Below are positions 1-5,377 of a stretch of DNA of 5,377 bases, piece after piece. Positions within the stretch are counted from its first letter, which is position 1. Each line of letters opens with the position of its first letter. The stretch is taken from NCBI RefSeq assembly GCF_047607725.1, contig NZ_JBLKSS010000112.1:1-5377 (forward strand). Direction: 5' to 3'. Under the pieces are notes generated by a model that was given only the letters and a program-made list of their open reading frames with translations, searched no databases and was not told where the DNA came from. Made by a program: the position numbers and the translations under genes. This stretch comes from JBLKSS01 sp047607725 (GTDB lineage Bacteria > Pseudomonadota > Gammaproteobacteria > Enterobacterales > Enterobacteriaceae).

Positions 1-120
1 AAACTGAACGGCGTGGAGCCGGAAGCGTATCTGCGCCATGTGCTGGCGATTATCGCGGATCATCCCATCAACAAAATCAAAGAGCTCCTGCCGTGGAACC
101 TCACCATCCCTGCTGAATAA
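1..120 (+). CDS. IS66-family transposase (TnpC), C-terminal fragment
   Basis: The frame is open from base 1 to TAA at 118-120 and gives 39 residues that include VEPEAYLRHVLA, DHPINKI and LLPWNL. These form the typical C-terminal tail of the large IS66 transposase, the DDE enzyme that cuts and joins the element's ends. The catalytic domain is outside the window, so whether this copy is active cannot be judged. Its counterpart at 5218-5377 has Asp instead of Gly in the fourth codon of the shared segment (LND versus LNG). The stop codon sits 30 bases inside the element's end, which is normal for the family. Confidence 0.9.
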   Translation, partial: KLNGVEPEAYLRHVLAIIADHPINKIKELLPWNLTIPAE

Positions 121-150
121 CTGTCAATACGGCGCTGGGCTTACGCTTAC
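1..150 (+). mobile_element. Right end of an IS66-family insertion sequence (partial)
   Basis: The segment holds the last 39 codons of an IS66-type transposase and a 30-base noncoding tail. On the minus strand the tail begins GTAAGCG, which is the usual terminal sequence of IS66 elements, so the element boundary falls at 150. The same 150 bases recur in inverted orientation at 5188-5337 with only three differences that I could count (positions 11, 134 and 141). The left part of the element lies outside the window. IS66 elements normally make an 8-base target duplication, but only one flank is visible, so it cannot be tested here. Confidence 0.9.
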
Positions 151-201
151 AAAAAACACGTGGCGCGGAACGTTTCCTGACGGCGGGGCTAACGCCGGCC
201 G
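151..201. other. Short spacer between IS66 end and zwf stop
   Basis: Only 51 bases remain between the element and the zwf stop codon. They contain a 5-bp hairpin, CGGCG (181-185) with CGCCG (193-197), but no T run directly after it in the zwf direction. On the minus strand six T abut the IS boundary (151-156), too far from the hairpin to form a normal terminator. No part of edd, which often follows zwf, is visible. Confidence 0.6.
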
Positions 202-1678
202 TTACTCGAACTCATTCCACGACCGCCCATCGCGGGTAATCATCACGACGGAGGCTACCGGCCCCCAGGTGCAGGCCTGATAAGGTTTCGGCGCGTCATT
301 GTCCGCCTCCCAGGCTTCCATAATCGAGTCGACCCATTTCCAGGCTTCTTCCACCTCGTCACGGCGGACGAACAGAGCCTGGATACCGCGCATGGTTTCC
401 AGCAGCAGCCGTTCATAAGCGTCGGCCAGATGTTCCTGGTTAAAGGTTTCGGTAAAGCTCAGATCTAATTTGGTGGTCTGCAGACGGTGTTTATGATCCA
501 AACCCGGTACCTTGTTCAGGATCTGGATATCCATCCCTTCGGCCGGCTGCAGACGGATGGTCAATTTGTTCTGCGGCAATTGCTGATAGGAATCCCGGAA
601 CAGGTTGAGCGCCGGGTTTTTGAAATAAACCACCACTTCGGAACATTTGGTCGGCAAACGTTTGCCGGTACGCAGATAAAACGGCACGCCTGCCCAGCGC
701 CAGTTGTCGATGTCGACGCGGATGGAAACGAAGGTTTCGGTGCGGCTGTTTTTATTCGCGCCCTCTTCTTCCAAATAGTCGAGGACTTTTTTTCCCCTGC
801 ACGAACCCGCCGGTATACTGCCCACGCACTGTGGTATCACGCACATTGCTGTGATCGATGGGACGCAGCGAGCGCAGCACCTTCACTTTTTCATCACGGA
901 TACGGTCGGTGGTCAGATCCGAGGGCGGCGACATGGCTATCATGGTCAGGATCTGCAGCAGATGGCTTTGGATCATGTCGCGCATTTGGCCGGCTTTATC
1001 GAAATAGCCACAGCGGCCTTCGATGCCGACTTCCTCGGCGACCGTAATCTGGACATGATCGATGGTGCGATTATCCCAATTGGGGGCGAAAAGCGAATTG
1101 GCGAAACGCAGCGCCAGCAAATTCAGCACGGTCTCTTTGCCCAGATAATGGTCGATGCGGTAAACCTGGCTCTCATTGAAATATTCCGCGACCTGATCGT
1201 TTATCACCCGGGAAGAGTCCAGATCGGTACCGAGCGGTTTTTCCATCACGACGCGGCTCGGTTCGCTGTTCAGACCCGCTTCGCCCAAGCCCTTGCAGAT
1301 TACCCCGAAGGTGTTGGGCGGCATGGCGAAGTAGTTCACCGTCACCCGCGCCTGCTGATCCAGTTTTTCACCCAGTCGGCTGAAATGCTTGGTCTCGTTG
1401 ACATCCAGATTGCAGAAATCCAGCCGTGCGCTCAGGGTCTTCCATAATTTGTCGTCAATAGGCTCCTTCATGAAGGTTTCCAACGCTTCACGCACCACCT
1501 TGGTATAAGCTTTGACGTCCCAGTCCGCGCGGCCAACGCCGATGATACGGGTTTCCGGATGAAGTGAACCTGCCTTTTCCAGCTGATACAACGAGGGCAA
1601 CAACTTACGCCTCGCCAGATCGCTTTTCGCGCCAAAAATGACCAGATCACAGGCCTGGGCTATGGATGTTATCGCCAT
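202..1678 (-). pseudogene. zwf: Glucose-6-phosphate 1-dehydrogenase, frameshifted by one extra A
   Basis: Zwf oxidises glucose-6-phosphate to 6-phosphogluconolactone with NADP+, the first step of the oxidative pentose phosphate and Entner-Doudoroff routes in the cytoplasm. Frame one runs from ATG at 1678 (residues 1-297 match) and then ends in junk at 752. The matching continuation reads from 786 to the stop at 202-204. The break is in seven consecutive A (plus-strand T at 787-793). Six A would give exactly 491 codons, the E. coli length. The substrate and active-site motif RIDHYLGKE (residues 174-182), EKPLG, and the likely catalytic His239 are present. Residue 19 is Ser in the coenzyme motif GAKSDLA, where the family has Gly, and Cys469 replaces Gly in the conserved AGTWGP motif. 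A strong GAGGAG Shine-Dalgarno lies at 1690-1685, six bases before the ATG. The gene is probably inactive, though poly-A slippage or a sequencing error could restore the frame. Confidence 0.95.
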
Positions 1679-1700
1679 GTTCTTCTCCTCGTGCAGGATT

Positions 1701-1715
1701 TATAATTTTATTACA
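1701..1715. promoter_or_regulatory. Candidate second HexR operator in the zwf 5' leader
   Basis: On the minus strand the sequence is TGTAATAAAATTATA. Both half sites of the HexR consensus are kept, with one mismatch in the second half and one in the centre. It lies 22 bases upstream of the zwf ATG and downstream of the predicted transcription start, so a bound protein would act as a roadblock or cooperate with the site at 1814-1828. Confidence 0.55.
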
Positions 1716-1787
1716 TCGTTAGGGTATTTTTTTTGACATCGACCGGCAAAACGTCAAAATAACGCGCTAGCCCCCTGTTTTTTGGCA

Positions 1788-1793
1788 ATTATA
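1788..1793 (-). promoter_or_regulatory. Candidate -10 element of the zwf promoter
   Basis: Read on the minus strand the sequence is TATAAT, the exact sigma-70 consensus, about 110 bases before the zwf ATG. At the matching -35 distance (1811-1816) the hexamer is ACACTT, a poor match, which suggests a promoter that depends on an activator. In E. coli zwf is activated by SoxS, MarA and Rob near the -35 region, but I cannot identify a clear box here. The start site is inferred near 1781. Confidence 0.45.
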
Positions 1794-1813
1794 CCCGGCT
1801 TTGTTTTCAAAAG

Positions 1814-1828
1814 TGTAATTAATTAACA
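1814..1828. promoter_or_regulatory. Candidate HexR operator overlapping the zwf -35 region
   Basis: The sequence TGTAATTAATTAACA matches the gammaproteobacterial HexR consensus as I recall it, TGTAATTAAATTACA, at 13 of 15 positions. It overlaps the -35 position of the TATAAT promoter facing zwf, where a bound repressor would block RNA polymerase. HexR, encoded next door, is known to bind such sites and to release them when it binds KDPG. Confidence 0.6.
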
Positions 1829-2001
1829 ACATTGTGGTTGTCTTACCGCTTTGAAAGTTAGACAAAGGTCATACTCTGGCAAAAAACACCTAGGGCCATC
1901 CGGTTTCGCTGCCTTTGACTACCGGCTCGTAGTATATTTCATTAAATCGGTAATGATTTCTCCTTTGTGTGAAATCGGCAAAATCCATGAGCTATTCACT
2001 T

Positions 2002-2859
2002 ATGAACATGCTGGAAAAGATCAATACTCATCTGGAGTTACTGAGTAAATCCGAACGTAAGGTCGCGGAAGTCATCCTGCTCTCCCCCCAAACCGCCATC
2101 CATTCCAGCATCGCCATCCTCGCGCGCACGGCGGACGTTAGCGAACCAACCGTAAACCGTTTTTGCCGCCGTTTAGGAAGCAAAGGCTATCCTGATTTTA
2201 AATTGCATCTCGCCCAGAGTCTGGCGAACGGGACGCCGTATGTAAACCGTAACGTGGATGAAGATGATAGCGTGGATTCCTATACCCATAAAATCTTCGA
2301 GTCCGCGATGGCGAGTCTGGAGCAGGTAAAAAACAGCCTGGATATCGCCGCGGTGAACCGTGCGGTGGGCTTACTTACCCAAGCCAAGAAGATTTCCTTT
2401 TTTGGTCTTGGCGCCTCGGCGGCGGTGGCGCATGATGCGATGAACAAGTTTTTCCGTTTCAATATCCCGGTAGTGTACTCGGAAGATATCGTCTTGCAGC
2501 GCATGAGCTGCATGAATTCCAGCGAAGGCGATGTCGTGGTGCTGATTTCTCATACCGGCCGCACCAAAATGCTGGTAGAACTCTCGGCGCTGGCGCGGGA
2601 GAATGATGCTACGGTTATCGCCATCACCTCGCCGCGCTCGCCGCTGGCGCTGGAAGCGTCACTGACCCTGGCGCTGGACGTGCCGGAAGATACCGATATG
2701 TTTATGCCGATGACATCGCGCCTGGCGCAGTTAACCTTAATCGATGTCCTGGCAACCGGCTTTACGCTGCGGCGTGGCGCAAAATTCCGGGATAACTTGA
2801 AGCGGGTCAAGGACGCCCTGAAAGAATCGCGCTTTGATAAAACGGAACAAGGACTTTAA
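2002..2859 (+). CDS. hexR: HexR, RpiR-family transcriptional regulator of central carbon metabolism
   Basis: HexR is a cytoplasmic DNA-binding regulator that senses the Entner-Doudoroff intermediate KDPG and controls zwf, edd-eda, gapA, pykA and related genes in gammaproteobacteria. The 285-residue protein has an N-terminal RpiR-type helix-turn-helix with a recognition segment SEPTVNRFCRRLG (residues 47-59), a linker, and a SIS sugar-phosphate domain from about residue 120 with FFGLGASAAVAHDA (133-146) and ISHTGRTK (182-189). I chose ATG 2002 because it gives the family's MNMLEKI start. GTG 1969 and ATG 1987 are in frame upstream, and no start has a strong Shine-Dalgarno. The C-terminus is a few residues shorter and different from E. 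coli (289 residues), which looks harmless. It is divergent from zwf and upstream of pykA, the usual enterobacterial order. It appears intact. Confidence 0.95.
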   Translation: MNMLEKINTHLELLSKSERKVAEVILLSPQTAIHSSIAILARTADVSEPTVNRFCRRLGSKGYPDFKLHLAQSLANGTPYVNRNVDEDDSVDSYTHKIFESAMASLEQVKNSLDIAAVNRAVGLLTQAKKISFFGLGASAAVAHDAMNKFFRFNIPVVYSEDIVLQRMSCMNSSEGDVVVLISHTGRTKMLVELSALARENDATVIAITSPRSPLALEASLTLALDVPEDTDMFMPMTSRLAQLTLIDVLATGFTLRRGAKFRDNLKRVKDALKESRFDKTEQGL

Positions 2860-2942
2860 CGAAGGCATCCAGGGAAACCTTCGCGCCTTCTCCGGCGTCC
2901 TGGCCGCCGCGAAAAGGCTTTTATCAACAGGGATTATCCGCA

Positions 2943-2988
2943 GCGGGGACCGGCCAAACGTCTGGCGCCCCGCCGGAGCAGTTTTTTT
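2943..2988 (+). terminator. Candidate rho-independent terminator after hexR
   Basis: A stem GCGGGG (2943-2948) with CCCCGC (2968-2973) encloses a smaller GCCA/TGGC stem and is followed after eight bases by seven T (2982-2988). The gap to the T run is longer than in a textbook terminator. An alternative stem CCGGC (2950-2954) with GCCGG (2972-2976) ends nearer to it. It would end hexR transcription, or act as an attenuator if pykA is read from the hexR promoter. Confidence 0.45.
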
Positions 2989-2998
2989 GTTGCAACAA
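2987..2998. promoter_or_regulatory. Perfect 12-base palindrome upstream of pykA
   Basis: TTGTTGCAACAA is its own reverse complement and lies 29 bases before the pykA ATG, just after the T run of the hexR terminator candidate. Its position suits an operator in the pykA leader. It does not resemble the HexR or Cra consensus, and I cannot assign a protein to it. Confidence 0.3.
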
Positions 2999-3027
2999 CA
3001 CCATTGCCCAAGTCAACGGAGTTATCC

Positions 3028-4470
3028 ATGTCCAGACGGCTAAGAAGAACCAAAATTGTCACCACTCTCGGTCCCGCCACCGATCGCGATAATAATCTCG
3101 AAAAAGTGATCGCCGCCGGCGCCAACGTCGTTCGCCTCAATTTTTCACACGGCAGCGCGGAAGATCATCTCCTGCGCGCGCAGAAAGTGCGCGAAATATC
3201 GGCCCGTCTCGGCCGGCATGTCGCGATACTCGGCGATTTGCAGGGGCCGAAGATCCGCGTTTCGACGTTTCGGGAAGGGAAAATTTTCCTGAACGTCGGC
3301 GACAAATTTCTGCTCGATGCGTCATTAGGCCACGGCGAGGGCGACCGCGAACGGGTGGGCATTGACTATAAAGGCTTGCCCGACGATGTGGTGCCCGGCG
3401 ATATCCTGCTGCTGGATGATGGCCGCGTGCAGCTCAAAGTGCTGGAGGTGCAGGGTATACGGGTTTACACCGAAGTGACGGTGGGCGGCCCGCTGTCCAA
3501 CAATAAAGGCATCAACAAGCTCGGCGGCGGTTTGTCCGCTGAAGCGCTGACCGAGAAGGACAAGGCCGATATCGTTACCACCGCCAAAATCGGCGTCGAC
3601 TACCTGGCGGTGTCCTTTCCCCGCACCGGTGAGGATCTGAACTATGCGCGTCGCCTGGCGCGTGACGCAGGCAGCTATGCCAAAATTGTATCGAAGGTCG
3701 AGCGCGCCGAAGCCGTGGCCAGCGAGGAAGCGATGGACGATATCATCCTCGCCTCGGATGTAGTGATGGTGGCCCGCGGCGACTTAGGGGTTGAAATCGG
3801 CGATCCTGAACTGGTGGGTATTCAAAAGAAACTGATCCGCCGCGCCCGTACCCTTAATCGCGCCGTGATTACCGCCACGCAGATGATGGAATCAATGATA
3901 ACCAATCCGATGCCCACGCGCGCCGAAGTCATGGACGTCGCCAACGCGGTGCTCGATGGCACCGACGCGGTGATGCTGTCGGCCGAAACCGCCGTGGGGC
4001 AGTATCCCGCCGAAACGGTGGCCGCCATGGCCAACGTTTGCCTGGGGGCGGAGAAGATCCCCAGCATTAATGTGTCCAAGCATCGGCTGGACGTGCAATT
4101 TGACAATATCGAAGAAGCCATCGCCATGTCGGCGATGTACGCCGCCAATCACCTTAAGGGCATCACCGCCATTATCTCGATGACGGAATCGGGCCGTACC
4201 ACGCTAATGATGTCCCGTATCAGCTCAGGTCTGCCGATTTTCGCCCTCTCGCGCCATGAGCATACCCTCAATCTGACCGCGCTTTATCGTGGCGTGACGC
4301 CGGTGTACTTTGACGGCGATTGCGACGGCGTGGCGGCGGCGACCCACGCTACCAATTTGCTGCGCGACAAGGGGTTTTTGGTCTCGGGGGATCTGGTGAT
4401 CATCACCCAGGGCGACGTGATGGACATGGTCGGCACCACCAATACCAGCCGCATCCTGCGCGTGGAATAA
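3028..4470 (+). CDS. pykA: Pyruvate kinase II
   Basis: Pyruvate kinase transfers phosphate from phosphoenolpyruvate to ADP, giving pyruvate and ATP, the last step of glycolysis in the cytoplasm. The 480-residue length equals that of E. coli PykA. The N-terminal barrel strand carries RLNFSHGS with Arg36, Asn38 and Ser40. The catalytic lysine signature KIVSKVE puts Lys223 and Glu225 in the active site. MVARGDLG (247-254) and TATQMMES (from Thr282) are the expected substrate and metal motifs, and the C-terminal allosteric domain is full length. Start choice: ATG 3028 has GGAG at 3018-3021, six bases upstream, and gives the family start MSRRLRRTKIV. An in-frame TTG at 3004 is not favoured. PykA, unlike PykF, is known to respond to AMP and sugar phosphates. 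The gene is intact, in contrast to zwf, which fits selection for ATP and pyruvate supply. Confidence 0.97.
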   Translation: MSRRLRRTKIVTTLGPATDRDNNLEKVIAAGANVVRLNFSHGSAEDHLLRAQKVREISARLGRHVAILGDLQGPKIRVSTFREGKIFLNVGDKFLLDASLGHGEGDRERVGIDYKGLPDDVVPGDILLLDDGRVQLKVLEVQGIRVYTEVTVGGPLSNNKGINKLGGGLSAEALTEKDKADIVTTAKIGVDYLAVSFPRTGEDLNYARRLARDAGSYAKIVSKVERAEAVASEEAMDDIILASDVVMVARGDLGVEIGDPELVGIQKKLIRRARTLNRAVITATQMMESMITNPMPTRAEVMDVANAVLDGTDAVMLSAETAVGQYPAETVAAMANVCLGAEKIPSINVSKHRLDVQFDNIEEAIAMSAMYAANHLKGITAIISMTESGRTTLMMSRISSGLPIFALSRHEHTLNLTALYRGVTPVYFDGDCDGVAAATHATNLLRDKGFLVSGDLVIITQGDVMDMVGTTNTSRILRVE

Positions 4471-4503
4471 CCCAAGGCGGACGCCTCACTGCCCGCGTCG
4501 AGC

Positions 4504-4542
4504 GGCCGTGAGGCCAATCGCGGCGGCCCGCACGGGCGTTTT
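4504..4542 (+). terminator. Paired hairpins with a short T run after pykA
   Basis: Two small hairpins follow the pykA stop: GGCC-GTGA-GGCC (4504-4515) and GCCC-GCAC-GGGC (4526-4537). The second is followed by G and four T (4539-4542). This resembles a weak intrinsic terminator for pykA. The stems are short and the T run is brief. Confidence 0.35.
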
Positions 4543-4615
4543 GCCGACGACGACGAACGTCAGGGTGCGAACCCTGTTCCCGCCGCAAGCGTTTTCGCGC
4601 GAGGAGGTCAACGCG

Positions 4616-4659
4616 CGGCCGTCAGGCGCTAACGTCCGCCTACCGCCGTTCTCTTTTTT
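4616..4659 (+). terminator. Candidate rho-independent terminator for pykA
   Basis: A stem AGGCG (4624-4628) with CGCCT (4637-4641), extended by CGGC (4616-4619) with GCCG (4645-4648), is followed by a pyrimidine tract ending in six T (4654-4659). It is the last T-rich hairpin on the plus strand before the convergent gene, a sensible place for transcription from pykA to stop. Confidence 0.4.
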
Positions 4660-4720
4660 GCGGGTGCGTTGGGTAAACAATCCTGCCGGTCTCTTAGCCC
4701 ATATTCAGCCTGCCGCGGCA

Positions 4721-5187
4721 TTACTCGTGCGCCACAGGCCGCCCGCGGATCGCGCGTAACGCAGACAGACGGGTCCGATATTCGTCATCGCGACGGCCGC
4801 GTTTTAACGCCAGTTTCGTCATTATTTGATAGTATTTCTCCAGCACCTCTTCCAATACGTCGGTGGCAAATGACGGCGTGCGCGCCAGACGCTGTCGTTG
4901 CGCTATTACCATCTGATCGGCATCAATGAAATAGATGCGACCGTCATTCTGGATCAGGATATTACCCACTACCTCGGCATCATGCATATAGAGTCCGCGT
5001 GAATCGAGCAGCACTAGCGCCTTGGTACGCAGCACATTCCCTTTTTCCTCGTCGGATAAATCCTCTAAGGTACTGCCTGCAATATATTTCGTGACCAGTA
5101 CGTCCACAGGGTCGCCGTATTGGTTAACCATCACGCCGGCGCGGGCAAAATCAGGCTGCTTATTTGCCTTGTTCAGGTAGTATTGAG
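4721..5187 (-). pseudogene. Protein-kinase-like gene fragment, 5' end cut off by IS66
   Basis: About 154 residues are open from the IS boundary at 5187 to TAA at 4721-4723. The first in-frame start candidate is GTG 5134, with ATG at 5131. Numbered from that GTG, VTKYIAG (14-20) resembles a kinase hinge, HDAEVVGNILI (51-61) a catalytic loop, and YFIDADQ (68-74) the metal-binding DFG region. The pattern is that of minimal kinases such as the type III effectors OspG and NleH, which act inside host cells. This assignment is by motif only. The ATP-binding N-lobe with its Gly-rich loop and Lys is missing, so the fragment cannot be a working kinase. Aligned to the HxDxxxxN motif, the catalytic Asp position holds Ala53, with Asp one place earlier. 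The C-terminus after residue 80 is helical and basic with no known motif. It lies convergent to pykA, where E. coli has lpxM. Confidence 0.55.
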
Positions 5188-5377
5188 GTAAGCGTACGCC
5201 CAGTGCCGTATTGACAGTTATTCAGCAGGGATGGTGAGGTTCCACGGCAGGAGCTCTTTGATTTTGTTGATGGGATGATCCGCGATAATCGCCAGCACAT
5301 GGCGCAGATACGCTTCCGGCTCCACGTCGTTCAGTTTGCAACTGCCGATCAGCGTATACATCAGCGCCGCCCGGTCG
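5188..5377 (-). mobile_element. Second IS66-family copy, inverted (partial)
   Basis: The element boundary is at 5188, where the plus strand begins GTAAGCG. Bases 5188-5337 repeat 1-150 in inverted orientation at about 98 percent identity, and the element continues past the window end. The bases just outside it, GTATTGAG at 5180-5187, differ from those beside the left copy (AAAAAACA at 151-158). That alone says nothing about whether the two copies moved together, because the outer flanks are not visible. Confidence 0.9.
5218..5377 (-). CDS. IS66-family transposase (TnpC), C-terminal fragment
   Basis: Reading from 5377 toward the stop at 5220-5218 gives about 53 residues. They start with a segment containing RAALMYTLIGSCKLND and continue into the same VEPEAYLRHVLA, HPINKI and LLPWNL tail as the left copy. 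The segment AALMY-LIG-CKLN is characteristic of the IS66 transposase C-terminus. The N-terminal and catalytic parts are outside the window. No frameshift is visible in this portion. Confidence 0.9.
   Translation of the reverse strand, partial: DRAALMYTLIGSCKLNDVEPEAYLRHVLAIIADHPINKIKELLPWNLTIPAE

Larger units (their letters stand above)
1679..2001. promoter_or_regulatory. Divergent zwf-hexR control region
   Basis: This 323-base AT-rich intergenic region carries the promoters of both divergent genes. I see a perfect TATAAT facing zwf, two HexR-box-like sequences, a 7-base inverted repeat (TTTTGAC at 1731-1737 and GTCAAAA at 1753-1759), and a possible hexR promoter with TTGACT at 1915-1920 and TTTCAT at 1937-1942 (spacing 16). 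No tRNA or convincing small gene is present. The reading frame at 1851-2048 overlaps hexR in another frame and has no recognisable content. Confidence 0.8.
4471..4720. other. GC-rich convergent intergenic region without a gene
   Basis: These 250 bases separate pykA from the convergent kinase fragment. Besides the two terminator candidates they hold AGGC-GGAC-GCCT (4475-4486), a 6-bp hairpin CAGGGT-GCGA-ACCCTG with a GNRA loop (4561-4576), and the 10-base palindrome TGCCGCGGCA (4711-4720) just past the kinase stop. Open frames here encode Arg- and Pro-rich peptides of the kind expected from GC-rich noncoding DNA. In E. coli the next gene would be lpxM, and I see no remnant of it. Confidence 0.6.

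Noticed and set aside
181..197. Hairpin after the zwf stop as a terminator
   Set aside because: The stem is only five base pairs and no T run follows it in the zwf direction.
487..1447. Long plus-strand open frames opposite zwf (487-1047 and 851-1447)
   Set aside because: They are shadows of zwf on the other strand. Their products have no recognisable motif, while the minus strand matches Zwf throughout.
1800..1826. SoxS/MarA/Rob box near the zwf -35 region
   Set aside because: On the minus strand ACAC and CAAAG resemble the two half motifs, but the spacing is off and several consensus positions differ.
1969..2001. HexR N-terminal extension from GTG 1969
   Set aside because: The family start MNMLEK fits ATG 2002, and the extension has no Shine-Dalgarno or conserved residues.
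4561..4590. Sequence resembling a tRNA T arm (GGGTGCGAACCC)
   Set aside because: The loop is six bases rather than seven, lacks TTC, and no acceptor, D or anticodon arms can be built around it.
4508..4759. Plus-strand 83-codon frame after pykA
   Set aside because: Low-complexity Arg/Pro-rich product, no good ribosome site, and it runs over terminator-like hairpins and into the antisense of the kinase fragment.
5134..5240. In-frame extension of the kinase fragment into the IS66 end as a natural N-terminus
   Set aside because: The frame stays open to a TGA just inside the element, but the same terminal sequence occurs at the other IS copy, so the extension is IS sequence and coincidental.

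Overview
This window looks like a chromosomal segment of an enterobacterium in an early or middle stage of genome decay, most likely a Sodalis-like insect symbiont. The genus is an inference. The order zwf (minus), hexR (plus), pykA (plus) is the standard enterobacterial arrangement, and the proteins match my recollection of the E. coli proteins closely along their length. The zwf gene is broken, a kinase-like gene is truncated, and nearly identical insertion sequences lie at both ends.

Layout from left to right. Positions 1-150 are the right-hand end of an IS66-family element: the transposase C-terminus followed by a terminal repeat reading GTAAGCG on the minus strand. After 51 bases of spacer comes zwf (minus, 202-1678), complete in length but with one extra A in a run of seven, which splits it into two frames. 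The divergent control region 1679-2001 holds a perfect TATAAT facing zwf and two good HexR-box matches. hexR (2002-2859) and pykA (3028-4470) are intact and separated by 168 bases with a terminator-like hairpin and a perfect 12-base palindrome. Positions 4471-4720 contain several hairpins and no convincing gene. A minus-strand kinase-like gene fragment (4721-5187) is cut at its 5' end by a second IS66 copy (5188-5377), inverted relative to the first.

How the genes work together. Zwf opens the oxidative pentose phosphate and Entner-Doudoroff routes from glucose-6-phosphate. HexR is the KDPG-responsive regulator of central carbon genes, and PykA makes pyruvate and ATP at the end of glycolysis. 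The regulator and pykA are preserved, whereas zwf has a frameshift and two changes at conserved glycines. The edd-eda genes that often follow zwf are not in the short space before the IS, and the lpxM neighbour expected after pykA in E. coli is replaced by the kinase fragment. The likely picture is loss of the oxidative branch, unless the homopolymer is corrected by transcriptional slippage or is an assembly error. I found no clear new biological system. The most interesting items are the zwf poly-A frameshift, the IS-truncated effector-like kinase with an altered catalytic loop, and the paired HexR sites.
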